From the NCBI RefSeq assembly GCF_032362555.1, contig NC_083518.1, forward strand, positions 2,058,501-2,122,500: a stretch of 64,000 nucleotides of DNA. Reading direction: 5' to 3'. Positions 46,227 through 56,648 of this stretch are shown piece after piece. The notes under the pieces are model-generated. The model was not told the DNA's origin and ran no database searches. It saw only the letters and a program-made list of their open reading frames with translations. The translations under genes and the position numbers were made by a program. Position 1 is the first letter of the stretch; each line of letters begins with the position of its first letter. Origin of the DNA: Amyelois transitella (Eukaryota > Arthropoda > Insecta > Lepidoptera > Pyralidae).

Positions 46227-46238
46227 GCGATTAGCTAA
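46227..46238 (+). promoter_or_regulatory. 5' UTR block GCGATTAGCTAA shared with gene D
   Basis: GCGATTAGCTAA ends 5 nt before the gene C ATG. The same 12 bases occur at 51859-51870, also 5 nt before the gene D ATG. The rest of the two leaders differ, so the block is either a retained relic of duplication or a selected translational or RNA element. Confidence 0.55.
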
Positions 46239-46243
46239 CCAAT

Positions 46244-47399
46244 ATGGCTACTTTTGTAAGTATCGATAAAAAGTTCATCGACAATATGACATAGTATATT
46301 GACATCTTTATTGAAAAGTGTGTTACACAGTCAAAGTACACCGAAAATAAGGGTTAAAATTTTCAGTTTAAGAAGCAAATTGTAACTGGGTCGGTTTTTG
46401 TTTCAGACAAAATTGGCATTCTTAGCCATCCTAGTGAGCAGCAGTTACGGGGGAGTGTTGCACGGACAAAGCCATCATGATGTCATCGAGCACCACGACC
46501 ACGTAGACCATGTCGACCATCATACATCAGGCCTTTCAGCTCCTGGTGTCTCCAGTTACGGCGGCTCCAGTGCTTTGGCACACTCCAGTTTTTCACCTAG
46601 CAGCTTCCCGGCTGGATCTCTTCCCTCGGCTACTTATAGCGGCGCTGGATTCGTCGGTGGAGCTGCCTCTCACGGGCTCGCTGGCGCGTCACTTCACTCA
46701 CACTCTTTTGATGGATCAGCGTTAACTGGAGCGGCGTTAACCGGACCCGCATTAGCTGGAGGAGCAATTGGTGGCGTTGTAGCTGGAGGCGCGATCGCCG
46801 GTGGACTTGGAGCAGGATTGGCTGCACCTTTGCCTGGCGCAGGATTAATTGGAGCGGCCGGAGCGCTCGGTGCTGCCGGCGTAGCGGCTCCAGGCGGCGA
46901 AGCCCCCCCACCAGGACCCAAAGCCCCCGTCATCAACGAAATTCACGGCCTGGCCAACGGCAACGGAGCTCCGACTCGGTACCGCGTCCGTGAAGAACGC
47001 TACAACGTTTACAGACAGGTCACTCACAGAGTGCCACAGCCCGTGCCTGTTCCAGTCCCTCAGCCCGTACAAGTGCCTGTACCCCAGCCTTACCCCGTCC
47101 AAGTACCAGTCGTAAGAAACGTCCCAGTACCAGTTGTCAAGATTCAACACGTGAAAGTTGACAAGCCCGTGCCTTACCCGGTAGAGAAGATTGTGAAAGT
47201 GCCCGTGGAGAAGGTCGTACATGTTCCCGTTGAGCACCCAGTACCCGTTGAGAAAGTCGTCGAAGTCCCTGTTGTGAAGTACGTGAAGGTACCTGTGCCA
47301 GTTGTGAAGACTTACCCGGTTCCTCATGTGAAGACGGTCCACCACAAGGTGCATGAACATCACCATTCCCACCACGGCCACGGCTGGCACGGCTGGTAA
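46244..47399 (+). CDS. Gene C: vajk-like cuticular protein, His-rich ends
   Basis: The coding sequence joins 46244-46255 (ATG GCT ACT TTT, donor GTAAGT) to 46407-47399 across a 151-bp phase-0 intron; 334 aa. The signal peptide is MATFTKLAFLAILVSSSYGG, with cleavage near residue 19. A His-rich N-terminus (HHDVIEHHDHVDHVDHH) follows, then a Gly/Ala/Ser-rich hydrophobic segment to about residue 165, a Pro/Gly linker and RYRVREERYNVYRQV (about 197-211). The VPVPVPQPVQVPVPQPYPV-type repeat domain extends to about 315, ending in a His-rich tail closed by HGWHGW. The valine-proline domain with alternating lysines is shared with genes D and E and matches my recollection of insect vajk cuticular proteins. 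Codons are strongly G/C-ending, suggesting high expression. The role is inferred: a secreted cuticle component, with histidines possibly serving in metal binding or quinone cross-linking. Confidence 0.88.
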
Positions 47400-47506
47400 A
47401 TGCCAAGATGGCGCTGATGATTTGCAGAGCCATATAAAAAAGTATAACACCTTCGTGTTAAGATGGTATACTTTTCTATGTGGCTAACTGTACTTACACG
47501 GGTTTT

Positions 47507-47596
47507 TGTAAATATCTAGCTCATCGCGAGGCTGCTATCTAGGGTGTAAACTAAGTCATTAATTTAGGAGATGTAATTCATGTCGTTTTGTAAATA
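47507..47596 (+). promoter_or_regulatory. Two TGTAAATA elements in the gene C 3' UTR
   Basis: TGTAAATA lies at 47507-47514 and 47589-47596, the second about 19 nt before the likely poly(A) signal. Confidence 0.45.
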
Positions 47597-47614
47597 GTAA
47601 TGTAGCGTTACTTT

Positions 47615-47620
47615 ATTAAA
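47615..47620 (+). terminator. Candidate poly(A) signal of gene C (ATTAAA)
   Basis: ATTAAA, the commonest variant signal, lies 216 nt after the stop. A canonical AATAAA is present further on at 47674-47679, and either could be used. Confidence 0.5.
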
Positions 47621-48347
47621 ACGAATATCCAAAGAATATCTTATTTTTTATTTATCACTCGCCCCTTGGTATAAATAAATTAGTAAAAATAGCCAGCGTA
47701 GAGAAACAAGCAAAATTCTAAGATTAGAACCTCATTAAACTGTGAATTTCGATCAGCTGTTTTTTGTACTTTAATATTAAAGTCGTAATGTGTATATTTT
47801 AAGAACTATTGATAATCCACCATAAAGGATATAGACATGATATATATGTGTTAAAAATAAGCGAGCTTATTTACCAATTTGCCTAAAGAACCCTCCGGAA
47901 AAGTGGCCTGATTTTATGTATGAACATATTACCATATAAATGCAGCCAAAACCAAAGAATGACTTCTTTTGCTTGTTGTTACTATCTTGTAACTGAGTTA
48001 TGTAGCTGTAAATTAAGATTTATCTATCTCTCTACGTAATTCACATTTATTGAGGCTTCAGATGAAAAGGGATTTTGACTCTTATGGGAGTAACACCCCA
48101 CAAACAAACAGGTTACTATTTTTTAAATAAACTTACAAGTCTAATTCGTCTTACTTCCGTCTTAGTCATTCAATATGGATATCGAAACCGATTTACCTAC
48201 TTATATCGAAAACTAAATGGCAATTTATTAGTATAATAGATAGATTTTATGTAACATTAGCTATATTGAATTAATTTGGTGCCACAGTAATCTGAATAAT
48301 GGTAGCTATTGCTTGAATAAAGATTACATTTCATTAATACTAATATT

Positions 48348-48455
48348 ACATACATATAATCACGTCTATATCCCTTGCAGGGTAGACAGAGCTAACAGTC
48401 TTGTACAGACTGATAGGCCACGTTCAGCTATTTGGTTTTAAGATAGAATTGAGTT
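48348..48455 (-). mobile_element. SINE-like family A, 3' half
   Basis: Reverse tail to AGATAGAATTGAG. Confidence 0.68.
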
Positions 48456-49083
48456 ACTAATATTTAAAAGAGAAAAGCTATTATTTCGCTAGCAATGTAT
48501 AAACACAAAAAATACTCAGTACATTTTTTCTTCTCTTTTTTCTTTTTTTTATTCTTCATAAAATTTTGCTGTCAAAATGTCCGTTTAAAAATCTAATAAT
48601 ACATATATAAATGTGTATAAAATCGTATAAATTATAGGACTTTTAATGACCAAATTTAGAATATTAATTAGTATATTCTATTTCATTGGTAATTGAGTAC
48701 CCAAGCTTGGTACGTGAATTCCCCAAAAAATAATAGGCAAGTTGAGTAATTCTTATTATGCTAAAGTCTTATTATCCCGATTGTATCCCCACCTCTACCG
48801 AGAGGTCTGCTTGTGGCGTGTTCACAGGAGTTCTTGGAGTGGTTAAGTCAGTATTTACATGAAGTAACTCCCGTTCCCTACGCAACCTTTCAGGAACATT
48901 ACCCACTTCATGAATTGGAGCAAGTCAACAAGAGATGATCTTCCTAGCACTGTTTTCTGCACATCTAGATTGTTATATTACCGTAATTCTAACGGAATAA
49001 AATAGAATGTTTATAACGAATACGCTTTAAAACTGAAATAAACCGATGAAACTACAGAATTTTCAGTTAGTATTCAAATATGT

Positions 49084-49159
49084 GCAAAGAATTCAAATAA
49101 ATGTAAGGAATTCAAATAAATGTAGAGAAATTAAATAAATGTAAAGAATTCAAATAAAT
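49084..49159. repeat. Tandem repeat, 4 x 19 bp
   Basis: Four consecutive units of the type GTAAAGAATTCAAATAAAT, with one to four differences between units. Confidence 0.8.
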
Positions 49160-49999
49160 GTTAACTTCGAAAATAGTAATTGGTATGTGCCGAGGTGGGA
49201 TTGGAACTTGTTGCCTTTCTGCGCATTACGCATTTCAACCGGGCACTTTACCAATTCGACCATCGACGCTCTAACCAAATACCACCATCGGTATGAATAT
49301 GGTTAAGCTGAAATATGAAATCAAAAATAAGGTATCTACCCCCTAATAGTATAGAGTCAATAATAAAAATATGCAAAAATAAGCATACATAATGAACACA
49401 CGGAATCGAACCTAGCACTTTCGAAGTAGCTAACTACTCGTAGATCTATAACAAATTTTTAACGAATACTCCAGATTTGTGACCAAGATCAGTGTCATTT
49501 ACGTAATTCGTCCACCGGAAGGCAAGCCTCTTCTGAATTTGCTAATACTCTCATCATGATGCAAATTCTCATGAAATCGAGATTTTAATTATAATAAGAA
49601 ATCGATGAAGGGATGAGCTATTACAAAACGGTTGGTCAAGCGAGGAGACACTTATCAAACTAATGTTACAGTCGCATTAAAATTTTATTGCCATTTTGTA
49701 TAGGTGTCGCTATGGGCTCACAAAACCAGTTTTGTGATCCAATAAACTGCCATCTTTGATTGCACATTTTATAGATACAGTTATCATAAATCAGAAAAAA
49801 GAACCAGAACCAATTTTTTGGATTTTGAGGGTTTAATGATGTATTTACTATTACCTGTCCAATTTCAAATCTACCCATTATGAAAATCTTTGATGCTGTA
49901 GTGGTAATCGGCTCCTACGACATTCACAGGTATGCGATTATGAGACTACGGCGCTTATTGCTTCTAAAAAGCTAGGTCATCGTCATTTGAAGGTCATCA

Positions 50000-50190
50000 T
50001 CTTTTTTCCATGGATGTCGTAAAAGGCGACTACGGTATAGCCTTATAAACTTGGGACTCTTCTTTTAGGCGATAGGCTAGCAACCTGCCACTATTTGAAT
50101 CTCAATTCTATCATTGAGCCAAACAGCTGAACGTGGCCTATCAGTCTTTTTGAGACTGTTGGCTCTGTCTACCCCACAAAGGAAATGCTT
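50000..50190 (+). mobile_element. SINE-like family A, truncated at both ends
   Basis: Starts at TTTTCCATGGATGTCG and ends at CTACCCCACAAAGG without a tail. Confidence 0.7.
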
Positions 50191-50482
50191 TTCATTTGAT
50201 TATTTCTCTCCTCTTCAGTTCTTCTTTTTTTAGTGTAAATAGTAAATGCCCGATCCCTCCACAATACTTCCTACAGTTTTTATATGATCCAGTTCGGAGA
50301 GTGTGCAAAGGCACTCTTTGAGCTAATAGAACCTTCAGCATTCCTCCATCGGACTAAAAGACGCAGATAAAGATTTCACCTTATTGTCGTTGAAATACCA
50401 AATAGTTGAACTAAACACTTCGATACTTCTACAGTGTAGAATGAACTGCCTGCGTCTATATTCCCAGACAAGTACTCTCCAT

Positions 50483-50595
50483 GAAGAGAGTTATGAATGT
50501 GGATGAAGCGAAGGAAGTATGCACAGATCGTGGCAAGTGGAAAGAGGTAGTCTCTGCCTACCCCTCCGGGAAAGAGGCGTGATTTTATGTATGTA
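50483..50595 (+). mobile_element. LINE 3' coding end
   Basis: Encodes MKRVMNVDEAKEVCTDRGKW then KEVVSAYPSGKEA-stop in one open frame, followed by the (TATG) tail. Used to confirm the frame of the copy at 25064. Confidence 0.7.
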
Positions 50596-50605
50596 AGTAC
50601 TGTCC

Positions 50606-50712
50606 TGCCAAGACTTGGGATTCTTCTTTTAGGTTTATATCTGAACGTGGCCTATCAGTATTTTTCAGACTGTTGGCTCTGTCTTCCCCGCAAGGGATAA
50701 AGACGTGATTAT
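50606..50712 (+). mobile_element. SINE-like family A inserted at a LINE tail
   Basis: A body-deleted copy flanked by ATGTATGTAAGTACTGTCC at 50587-50605 and 50713-50731. Part of this match is the common tail, but AGTACTGTCC is true flanking duplication. Confidence 0.72.
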
Positions 50713-51124
50713 ATGTATGTAAGTACTGTCCACGAATATTCAATATTAGAATAAAATGGGTAAAATAATTTCGTCTTCATCGTCACTTACCATCAAGTGA
50801 GATGGAAGACAAATGCATATACATAATAGGATATTTTATAGTAAAAAAAAATTAAGTTTAAAAAAAATTATTTAAGAAACCACGCAACCTATTTTCGTGT
50901 GTTTGTTGGTAAGTAGGTAATGATTAATTTATACGGGGAAAATTATAATAGTAGCCATTTGCCTACTTTCAATTGTCAAATGAAATGCCATCATATATAT
51001 CACTGCTCGTCAAATGCTTGCGAAACTTTGTTTTGATTACGTAAATATTGTTTTTACCATAACCTCTATATACTACAGTAACATAAAAAAAAATTAATAA
51101 CTAAATGAAATATTATTTCGCATA

Positions 51125-51367
51125 CGCACATATAGGTACGTCTATATCTCTTGCGGGGTGGACAGAACCAACAGTCTTAAAGAGGCGGATAGGCCACATT
51201 CAGCTGTATGGCTCAACGGTGGAATCGAGATTCAAATAGTGACAGGTTGCTAGCCCATCGCTTAGAAGAAAAATCCTTAGTTTATAAACCTTTTATTGGT
51301 CGCCTTTTACGACATCCATGATGAAAAGATATGGAGTAATTCTATTCTAAAATGCTGGAAACCACAA
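51125..51367 (-). mobile_element. SINE-like family A, near full length
   Basis: Reverse, diverged copy about 400 bp upstream of the gene D TATA box. Confidence 0.7.
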
Positions 51368-51771
51368 CTACTCTAAAAAAATATATTATAATATGCAAAT
51401 ATTAGATAAATAGGTAGGTACATTTATATTGTCACAGCCAAGCCGTTGAGCTATACAGGGTTTGCACAAATTAATTACAACTTTTCGACTATAAAAAAAA
51501 AATAAAGCAGTCGAGAACAATCAAAGTATATATATTGTATAGTCATAGAAAAATTATTTCCAAATATTCAGAAACACCATAAAGAACAGCCGACCGGCAG
51601 TCTGTCCCCGACCATAATGAAATCATAGAGCTTGCATAATCTTAGGAAACAACATAACGAGACCACACATTAACATAAAGTTTAGCAGATGCCTCAGATG
51701 CAAAGACATCCGTTTGAAAAGAGATAATTTATTCATAGGCGTGTTGTATCGAAAGAACAACTTTGACTTGG

Positions 51772-51779
51772 TATAAATA
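51772..51779 (+). promoter_or_regulatory. TATA box of gene D
   Basis: TATAAATA at 51772-51779, 104 bp before the ATG. An initiator-like ATCAATT lies at about 51797-51803, at the expected distance. Confidence 0.66.
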
Positions 51780-51858
51780 GTTGGCGACGTAACGTTATCA
51801 ATTCACAAACCACTCGACCTCAGAAGGGACAACAACTTCTTTTTTGACTGGCTTTAAA

Positions 51859-51870
51859 GCGATTAGCTAA
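51859..51870 (+). promoter_or_regulatory. 5' UTR block GCGATTAGCTAA shared with gene C
   Basis: Identical in sequence and in distance to the ATG (5 nt) to 46227-46238. The bases between block and ATG differ (AAGCC here, CCAAT in gene C). Confidence 0.55.
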
Positions 51871-51875
51871 AAGCC

Positions 51876-52925
51876 ATGACGTTCGTTGTAAGTTCAATAA
51901 TAATGACATGATAGAATTAGGTCGAATTTTGCATGAAACTAAACTGAATTTGTTTGTTACAGATTAGGGTAGTATTTGCGACAGCTCTAGTGTATACTGT
52001 CAATGCTGGAGTGTTGACTGGCCATCATCATGACGATACCTACGTGTCATCAGCATTGAGCGCCCCTTCAGCCTCATACGGCACTCCTGCTACTTCTTAC
52101 GGACCTCCGGCTATTTCTGGGGCTGCACATTTGGATTCCCACGTGGATGTTCACTCTGATGGAGGATTGGTTGATGATGCTTTAGCCCATGGGCCAATTA
52201 GCCATACACATGCCGATGTTGGATCTTACCCTGATGCAGGATTATCTGCTGTCGGACCCAGTGGTTACACCGAAGGCTCCCTCAACCTACCCACCAGCAT
52301 TGGAGGTGGTGCGCCTCTCGCTCCAGCTCTACCCGCTGGATTACCATCAGGATCAGGTCTTGCCGGACCCCTTCCAGCTACCCTCCCAGCCCTCGGCTCT
52401 TACGCGCCCGCCTTCCAAGGAGGACTTAACGCCGCAACCGCTGTCGGCCCCCCAAGAGTGATCGGAACTACCGTCAGCGTAGGCAGACCCATCGCCTCAG
52501 CCTCGAGGTACGAACTCCAATCCGTTATCCAGGATGTAGTCCGTCGCGTCCCTGTGGAAGTGACCAGACACGTTCAAGTCGCCGTGCCCCACGCCGTCCC
52601 GGTACCAGTCCGCCAAGAGGTCAAGGTGCCTGTGCCACAGCCGTACCCAGTGCACGTCGATGTGGTGAAACACGTGCCTTACCCGGTCTACAAGACGCAG
52701 CACGTCGAAGTCGAAAGGCCAGTACCAGTTGAGGTTGTCAAACATGTTCCCGTTGAAATCATCAGGAAAGTGCCAGTGCCCGTTGATAAGCCATACGAAG
52801 TGATCAAGAAGATTCATGTCCCAATTGAGAAGCACGTTCATGTCCCATATGCAGTATGGAAGCCGTATCCTCTGCACATTGTCAAGCACGTCACCCACTA
52901 CAAGAAGAAGAGTTGCTGCTGGTGA
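51876..52925 (+). CDS. Gene D: vajk-like cuticular protein ending in Cys-Cys-Trp
   Basis: The coding sequence joins 51876-51887 (ATG ACG TTC GTT, donor GTAAGT) to 51963-52925 across a 75-bp phase-0 intron; 324 aa. The signal peptide is MTFVIRVVFATALVYTVNA, and the mature protein begins GVLTGHHHDD, close to GVLHGQSHHD of gene C. A Ser/Ala/Gly/Pro-rich region to about residue 170 follows. From about 185 the domain of VPVEV, VPVPQPYPV, VPYPVYK and VPVPVDKPY units runs almost to the end, finishing KKKSCCW. It is the closest relative of gene C by domain order, leader block and intron placement. Codons are G/C-ending. Adjacent C-terminal cysteines are unusual for a cuticle protein and could allow disulfide cross-linking (inference). 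Confidence 0.88.
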
Positions 52926-52967
52926 ACTTAGAAGAATGTCGCGGTTGTGCCAAATAGTCAATAGACG

Positions 52968-53049
52968 TGTAAATATTGATAGTCATTAGATGTACGTTGT
53001 ATATAGATAATAAATAAATCGTTTGATACCTCACGCTCATGTGTAAATA
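52968..53049 (+). promoter_or_regulatory. Two TGTAAATA elements in the gene D 3' UTR
   Basis: Copies lie at 52968-52975 and 53042-53049. The second overlaps the AATAAA at 53046-53051. Confidence 0.4.
53009..53014 (+). terminator. Poly(A) signal of gene D
   Basis: AATAAA at 53009-53014 overlaps the next one at 53013-53018, and another lies at 53046-53051. A T-rich stretch follows at 53070-53090. Confidence 0.55.
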
Positions 53050-53794
53050 AATCTGATGATTGAATAATTCGATTGTCCTTTTTTTTCTTCGAAATTCATT
53101 TTCCATACGAGATATAAATTTTTTTTTTGGTCATACTATGTACCAATTTCTGTCTTTATACTAAACATTTTTTTAACAAATAATTCACTGAGCGAAATTA
53201 ATACTTGGCGAAATGTTAGGTAATCTTTTTTAACTTTAATCTAGGGCAATTACATTTTAGTGAATCTCTAAGCTATATTTTCATTTTTTTCTGTTTATTT
53301 GGTTAAACTAACAATTTTACACTCAATTATTAGTAAAGTACATACAATATTTAAGTTAATACAAAATTAACAACGTCAACCACAGTTTACAATAAAAATA
53401 GTTGAGATCTTACACCATCACCTTACATTGTAATTTTTGTTTCAATTCTAAAGTTTGGATAAAAGTATACTTATATTCTGTAATAAAATAAATATATGGC
53501 GAATTATCATTATATTGCGAATAGCTGAAAATAAAATCAGTAAAAAACTTCTAGATTAGGGAGAAACCACAATAAAAGTTGTAGTGCCTACGTTTATAAA
53601 AATGGCGTGTATTTCAGGTGTTTACGTTAGACAATATTATAGTTAACAAAAAAATGTTGGAATAAACTTATGCTATTTTTATACATAACTATGTATTGCA
53701 AAAGATCACATCAGGTATTTCCAAGAAGCAATAAACACAAATACATGTCATATTGAGTTGCGTAATTGTATCGTTGACCAAACCTACATTGAAT

Positions 53795-54005
53795 CCTACT
53801 ACTATTATAAAGGCGAAAGTTTGTATGGATGTATGGATGTTTGTTACTCTTTCACGCAAAAACTACTGAACCGATTACCATGTTTTGTATGTAGGTAGCT
53901 GAAGACCCAGAATAACACATAGGCTACTTTTTATCCCAGAGTTCCCGCGGGATTGATAGGGTTTCCATGCGGACGAAGTCGCGGGCGGCCTCTAGTATGT
54001 TTATA
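53795..54005. mobile_element. Retroelement tail (about 210 bp)
   Basis: ACTACTATTATAAAGGCGAA to GGACGAAGTCGCGGGCGGCC, typical boundaries of a lepidopteran non-LTR or non-autonomous family. Confidence 0.6.
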
Positions 54006-54154
54006 ATATAATTAATTGCGTCTTTAAAGTAAAAATTTATATATATATTTTATTCCCCTTTCGGTATACAAACTTAGTTCTTTACAAAAATATGAGAAAC
54101 GAGAATACGCAGTTAATGATAAAACGACTGCAAAATAAACTTAATAGTTACCGT

Positions 54155-54500
54155 TCAGTTAGAAGGTATCCTATAACACAAGTCTCGAACTTATTTGGGG
54201 TCAGCTGAATATTTTTTTATTTGTCTTGTTAATATTTAATTTATTTTACATACTAATGATAATATTTTGTGTCAAGAGAGCCGGAAGTCGAATTACAGGT
54301 TCAAATCCCAACCGGCCATGTACCTTTTTTCGAAATTATGTACATTAGTTTAAATACTAACCGATATTTTTACGTTGAGGGAAAGCATAGTGAGGAAATC
54401 TGCACATTCAGGCAACTGGATATAAACATGATCAAATCCAATACGTTAGGTTTACCAGCGAAGGTTGCGGAGGACGGAGGAGTTTTGATTTAAATTAAGA
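54155..54500 (+). mobile_element. tRNA-SINE fragments, two families
   Basis: 54155-54245 resembles the 3' part of the SINE at 13525 (ATAACACAAGTCTCGAACTT). From 54262 a tRNA-like B box (AGGTTCAAATCCCAACCGG) leads into a body with GGAAAGCATAGTGAGGAAAT, a known lepidopteran SINE motif. Confidence 0.55.
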
Positions 54501-54934
54501 ACACCCTGGCCATTATATTATGACATGTAAATTCAAAATAAGAGCTACTAATCAATCTCTTCTATCTCCAGTTGTGTCATGTATTAGCGAATGTAAGATT
54601 TTAGTACAAGAAATAAACTTACATACTCATGGCAATCTCTGTTTTTACTTATTATATTAAATATTCTCTTAAATATGATCTTTTCAAAGACGACGCTCTG
54701 CCACCTCAGACAATACCTAACTATTTCCTATATTGTAGTCTTAAAAAAAATCAACAGATTATGAAACAAATACAGTTAGCGACAGATGTCACAGTACCGT
54801 ATTAAAAAAAAAAAACAATAGATTGCAGGATTCGAAAATGGAAAGAAATACCTACTCATTGCTTCATAATGGTTGGCAAAGCCGGAGCAAAAGGATTGCA
54901 ATAATGTAAAGTCACGCTACAGTACCACGTAATA

Positions 54935-55097
54935 TTCATACCTATAGACATGCCTACATCCTTGGCGGGGTAGACAGAGCCAAAAAAATTTAAAGGAAAT
55001 TCAGATATATGTCAATGTCAGGATTTTTGTCTTTCCCTTAGTCGCCTTAGTCGCCGTACGGAGTGGTCCTATTATGAAGTGAACCGGGAACCAAATA
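54935..55097 (-). mobile_element. SINE-like family A, degraded
   Basis: Only the tail and head segments remain; TAGTCGCCT is duplicated in the middle. Confidence 0.55.
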
Positions 55098-55464
55098 ATT
55101 ACTGGACATGTATAAATACATAATTACCTAATTAAAAAGAAATTTTACATTATCAGTGCCTTATTACTTTTTTACGCAAAGACGAAGAACAGAACAAAAC
55201 AGATGAAATGAACGAATGCAGTATGCATTCGACGTTCGGTGATAAAATGCTTTAATTTTGCATAATCTGTGATTCGTGTTATAAATTAATGATATGATTC
55301 GATTAACTTGTCAATATTTACATTCATTATCAGTCATTGGGCGGATCCCGGGCCCCGAAACACTTCTGTAGCGAGAGCAACCGGGAAAACGCAGAGATGA
55401 GAGAGAGAGATTAATAGTCAATTAACAACAACGCATTAACTCCAAAACTACATATCCGAATAAA

Positions 55465-55503
55465 GGCCTCTTTCTGTTAATGTATTAAAAACAGAAAGAG
55501 GCC
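55465..55503. repeat. 14-bp perfect hairpin
   Basis: GGCCTCTTTCTGTT (55465-55478) and its exact complement (55490-55503) with an 11-nt loop. Confidence 0.7.
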
Positions 55504-56564
55504 ATTGGAGGACAGAGGAAAATTGAGGAGCATATGACGGTCGATGTTACTAGGTACAACAAATTTCTGGAGGTAGGGGATTGATTAAATGTGATCTTAT
55601 TACGCTGTGTAATCTACGATTCTGAGGCTGTAGGTACGCTTTTTTGTTGGTGAAATACCATCAGCTCATGGTCTTAACAAGAAAGATGAACTCTTTATTG
55701 CAGCAAGAAAAAAACTCAAAGTAACAAACTCTATATATCTACATAGATGATCTATACTAAGTATCCTTCTACTAAAGTATTGGCTAACTTAGCTTTGCCT
55801 TCAAGTTTTTATGACAATGTTGGCTCTGAACCCCATATATAAAAATGGATAAAGGTGCTTTTCTATGTATAGTTTTTCCAAAAAAATATTATTTATTACA
55901 TAAGAAATAAAAGTCCTTATATAACAATGATAAGTTGACCTTAATATTGTGAATTGTTTACCCTAGATAAGAGTTCAAAAGTTACATATATGCATAATTA
56001 AAATTAAGACGACGTTTACTCATAGGCTCGATAATTAGCATAAGCGGTCATAACGCATCAATGTAAAGCTGTTTATCCACTGCAAGGGAAATTTAAATAC
56101 TTAAATAGATTTTTTTAAGGTAACATTGTATTTCCTAAACCACGCTAAAATACTTAATTTTTAGTGTTAATTTAAACATTAAAATAACAACAAAGATAAT
56201 TAAATGTAACCAAAAAATAAAAAGGTTGAATGTTTGTTTGATATATTCAAATATAAACTTGATGATACACATAAAAAGGCTTAGGTGTTCAACACACTAT
56301 TTAGATAAATCCAATTCACTTTGTAGAAACACAGTATGTTTTATTTATAGACTAGAATAGACGTACGCACGCGATGAATATGCATATTCTTAAGTTGTAT
56401 TTTACTATATTAATGGCTAAGCTATGAATGATTCCATTCTCAATTTGCGGTTAATCAAATTAGGTGTAAATCGAAATCTTAAATAAAGTCCAGTGGATAT
56501 ACAGCCTTACACTTTACTCTAAGAGCTCGTTAATAGTCAGCGGATGTGCCCGAATTTACACATG

Positions 56565-56572
56565 TATATAAA
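56565..56572 (+). promoter_or_regulatory. TATA box of gene E
   Basis: TATATAAA at 56565-56572, 77 bp upstream of the ATG-proximal ACCGCC context. Predicted start is near 56596, with a 5' UTR of about 50 nt. Confidence 0.65.
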
Positions 56573-56648
56573 ATTGGTCGGCTCGTCTCATCCGTACAGA
56601 CGAAAGCAAGCGCTCCTGTCGCTTACTCGGCTGCACACGCCTACCGCC

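Larger units (their letters stand above)
47680..51760. other. Intergenic region between genes C and D
   Basis: No gene is supportable. It contains family A SINE copies (48348, 50000, 50606, 51125), a LINE 3' fragment (50483-50595), a four-unit 19-bp tandem repeat (49084-49159) and two short tRNA-like or SINE-head remnants around 49190-49270 and 49390-49500. The rest is AT-rich and featureless to the eye. Confidence 0.6.
53100..56560. other. Intergenic region between genes D and E
   Basis: No gene seen. It contains a retroelement tail (about 53795-54005), a tRNA-SINE 3' piece (54155-54245), a second tRNA-SINE (54262-54500), one degraded family A copy (54935-55097) and a 14-bp perfect hairpin (55465-55503). 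TACGCACGCG at 56364-56373 lies about 190 bp before the gene E TATA box. Otherwise AT-rich and unremarkable. Confidence 0.55.

Noticed and set aside
46845-47450. Long minus-strand open frame opposite gene C (201 codons), with similar ones opposite D (52497-52961) and E (57771-58340)
   Set aside because: All three lie opposite the valine-proline repeat. GTN-CCN-GTN codons have no stop on the complementary strand in this frame, so the open frames are a by-product of the repeat. No promoter or splice logic supports them.
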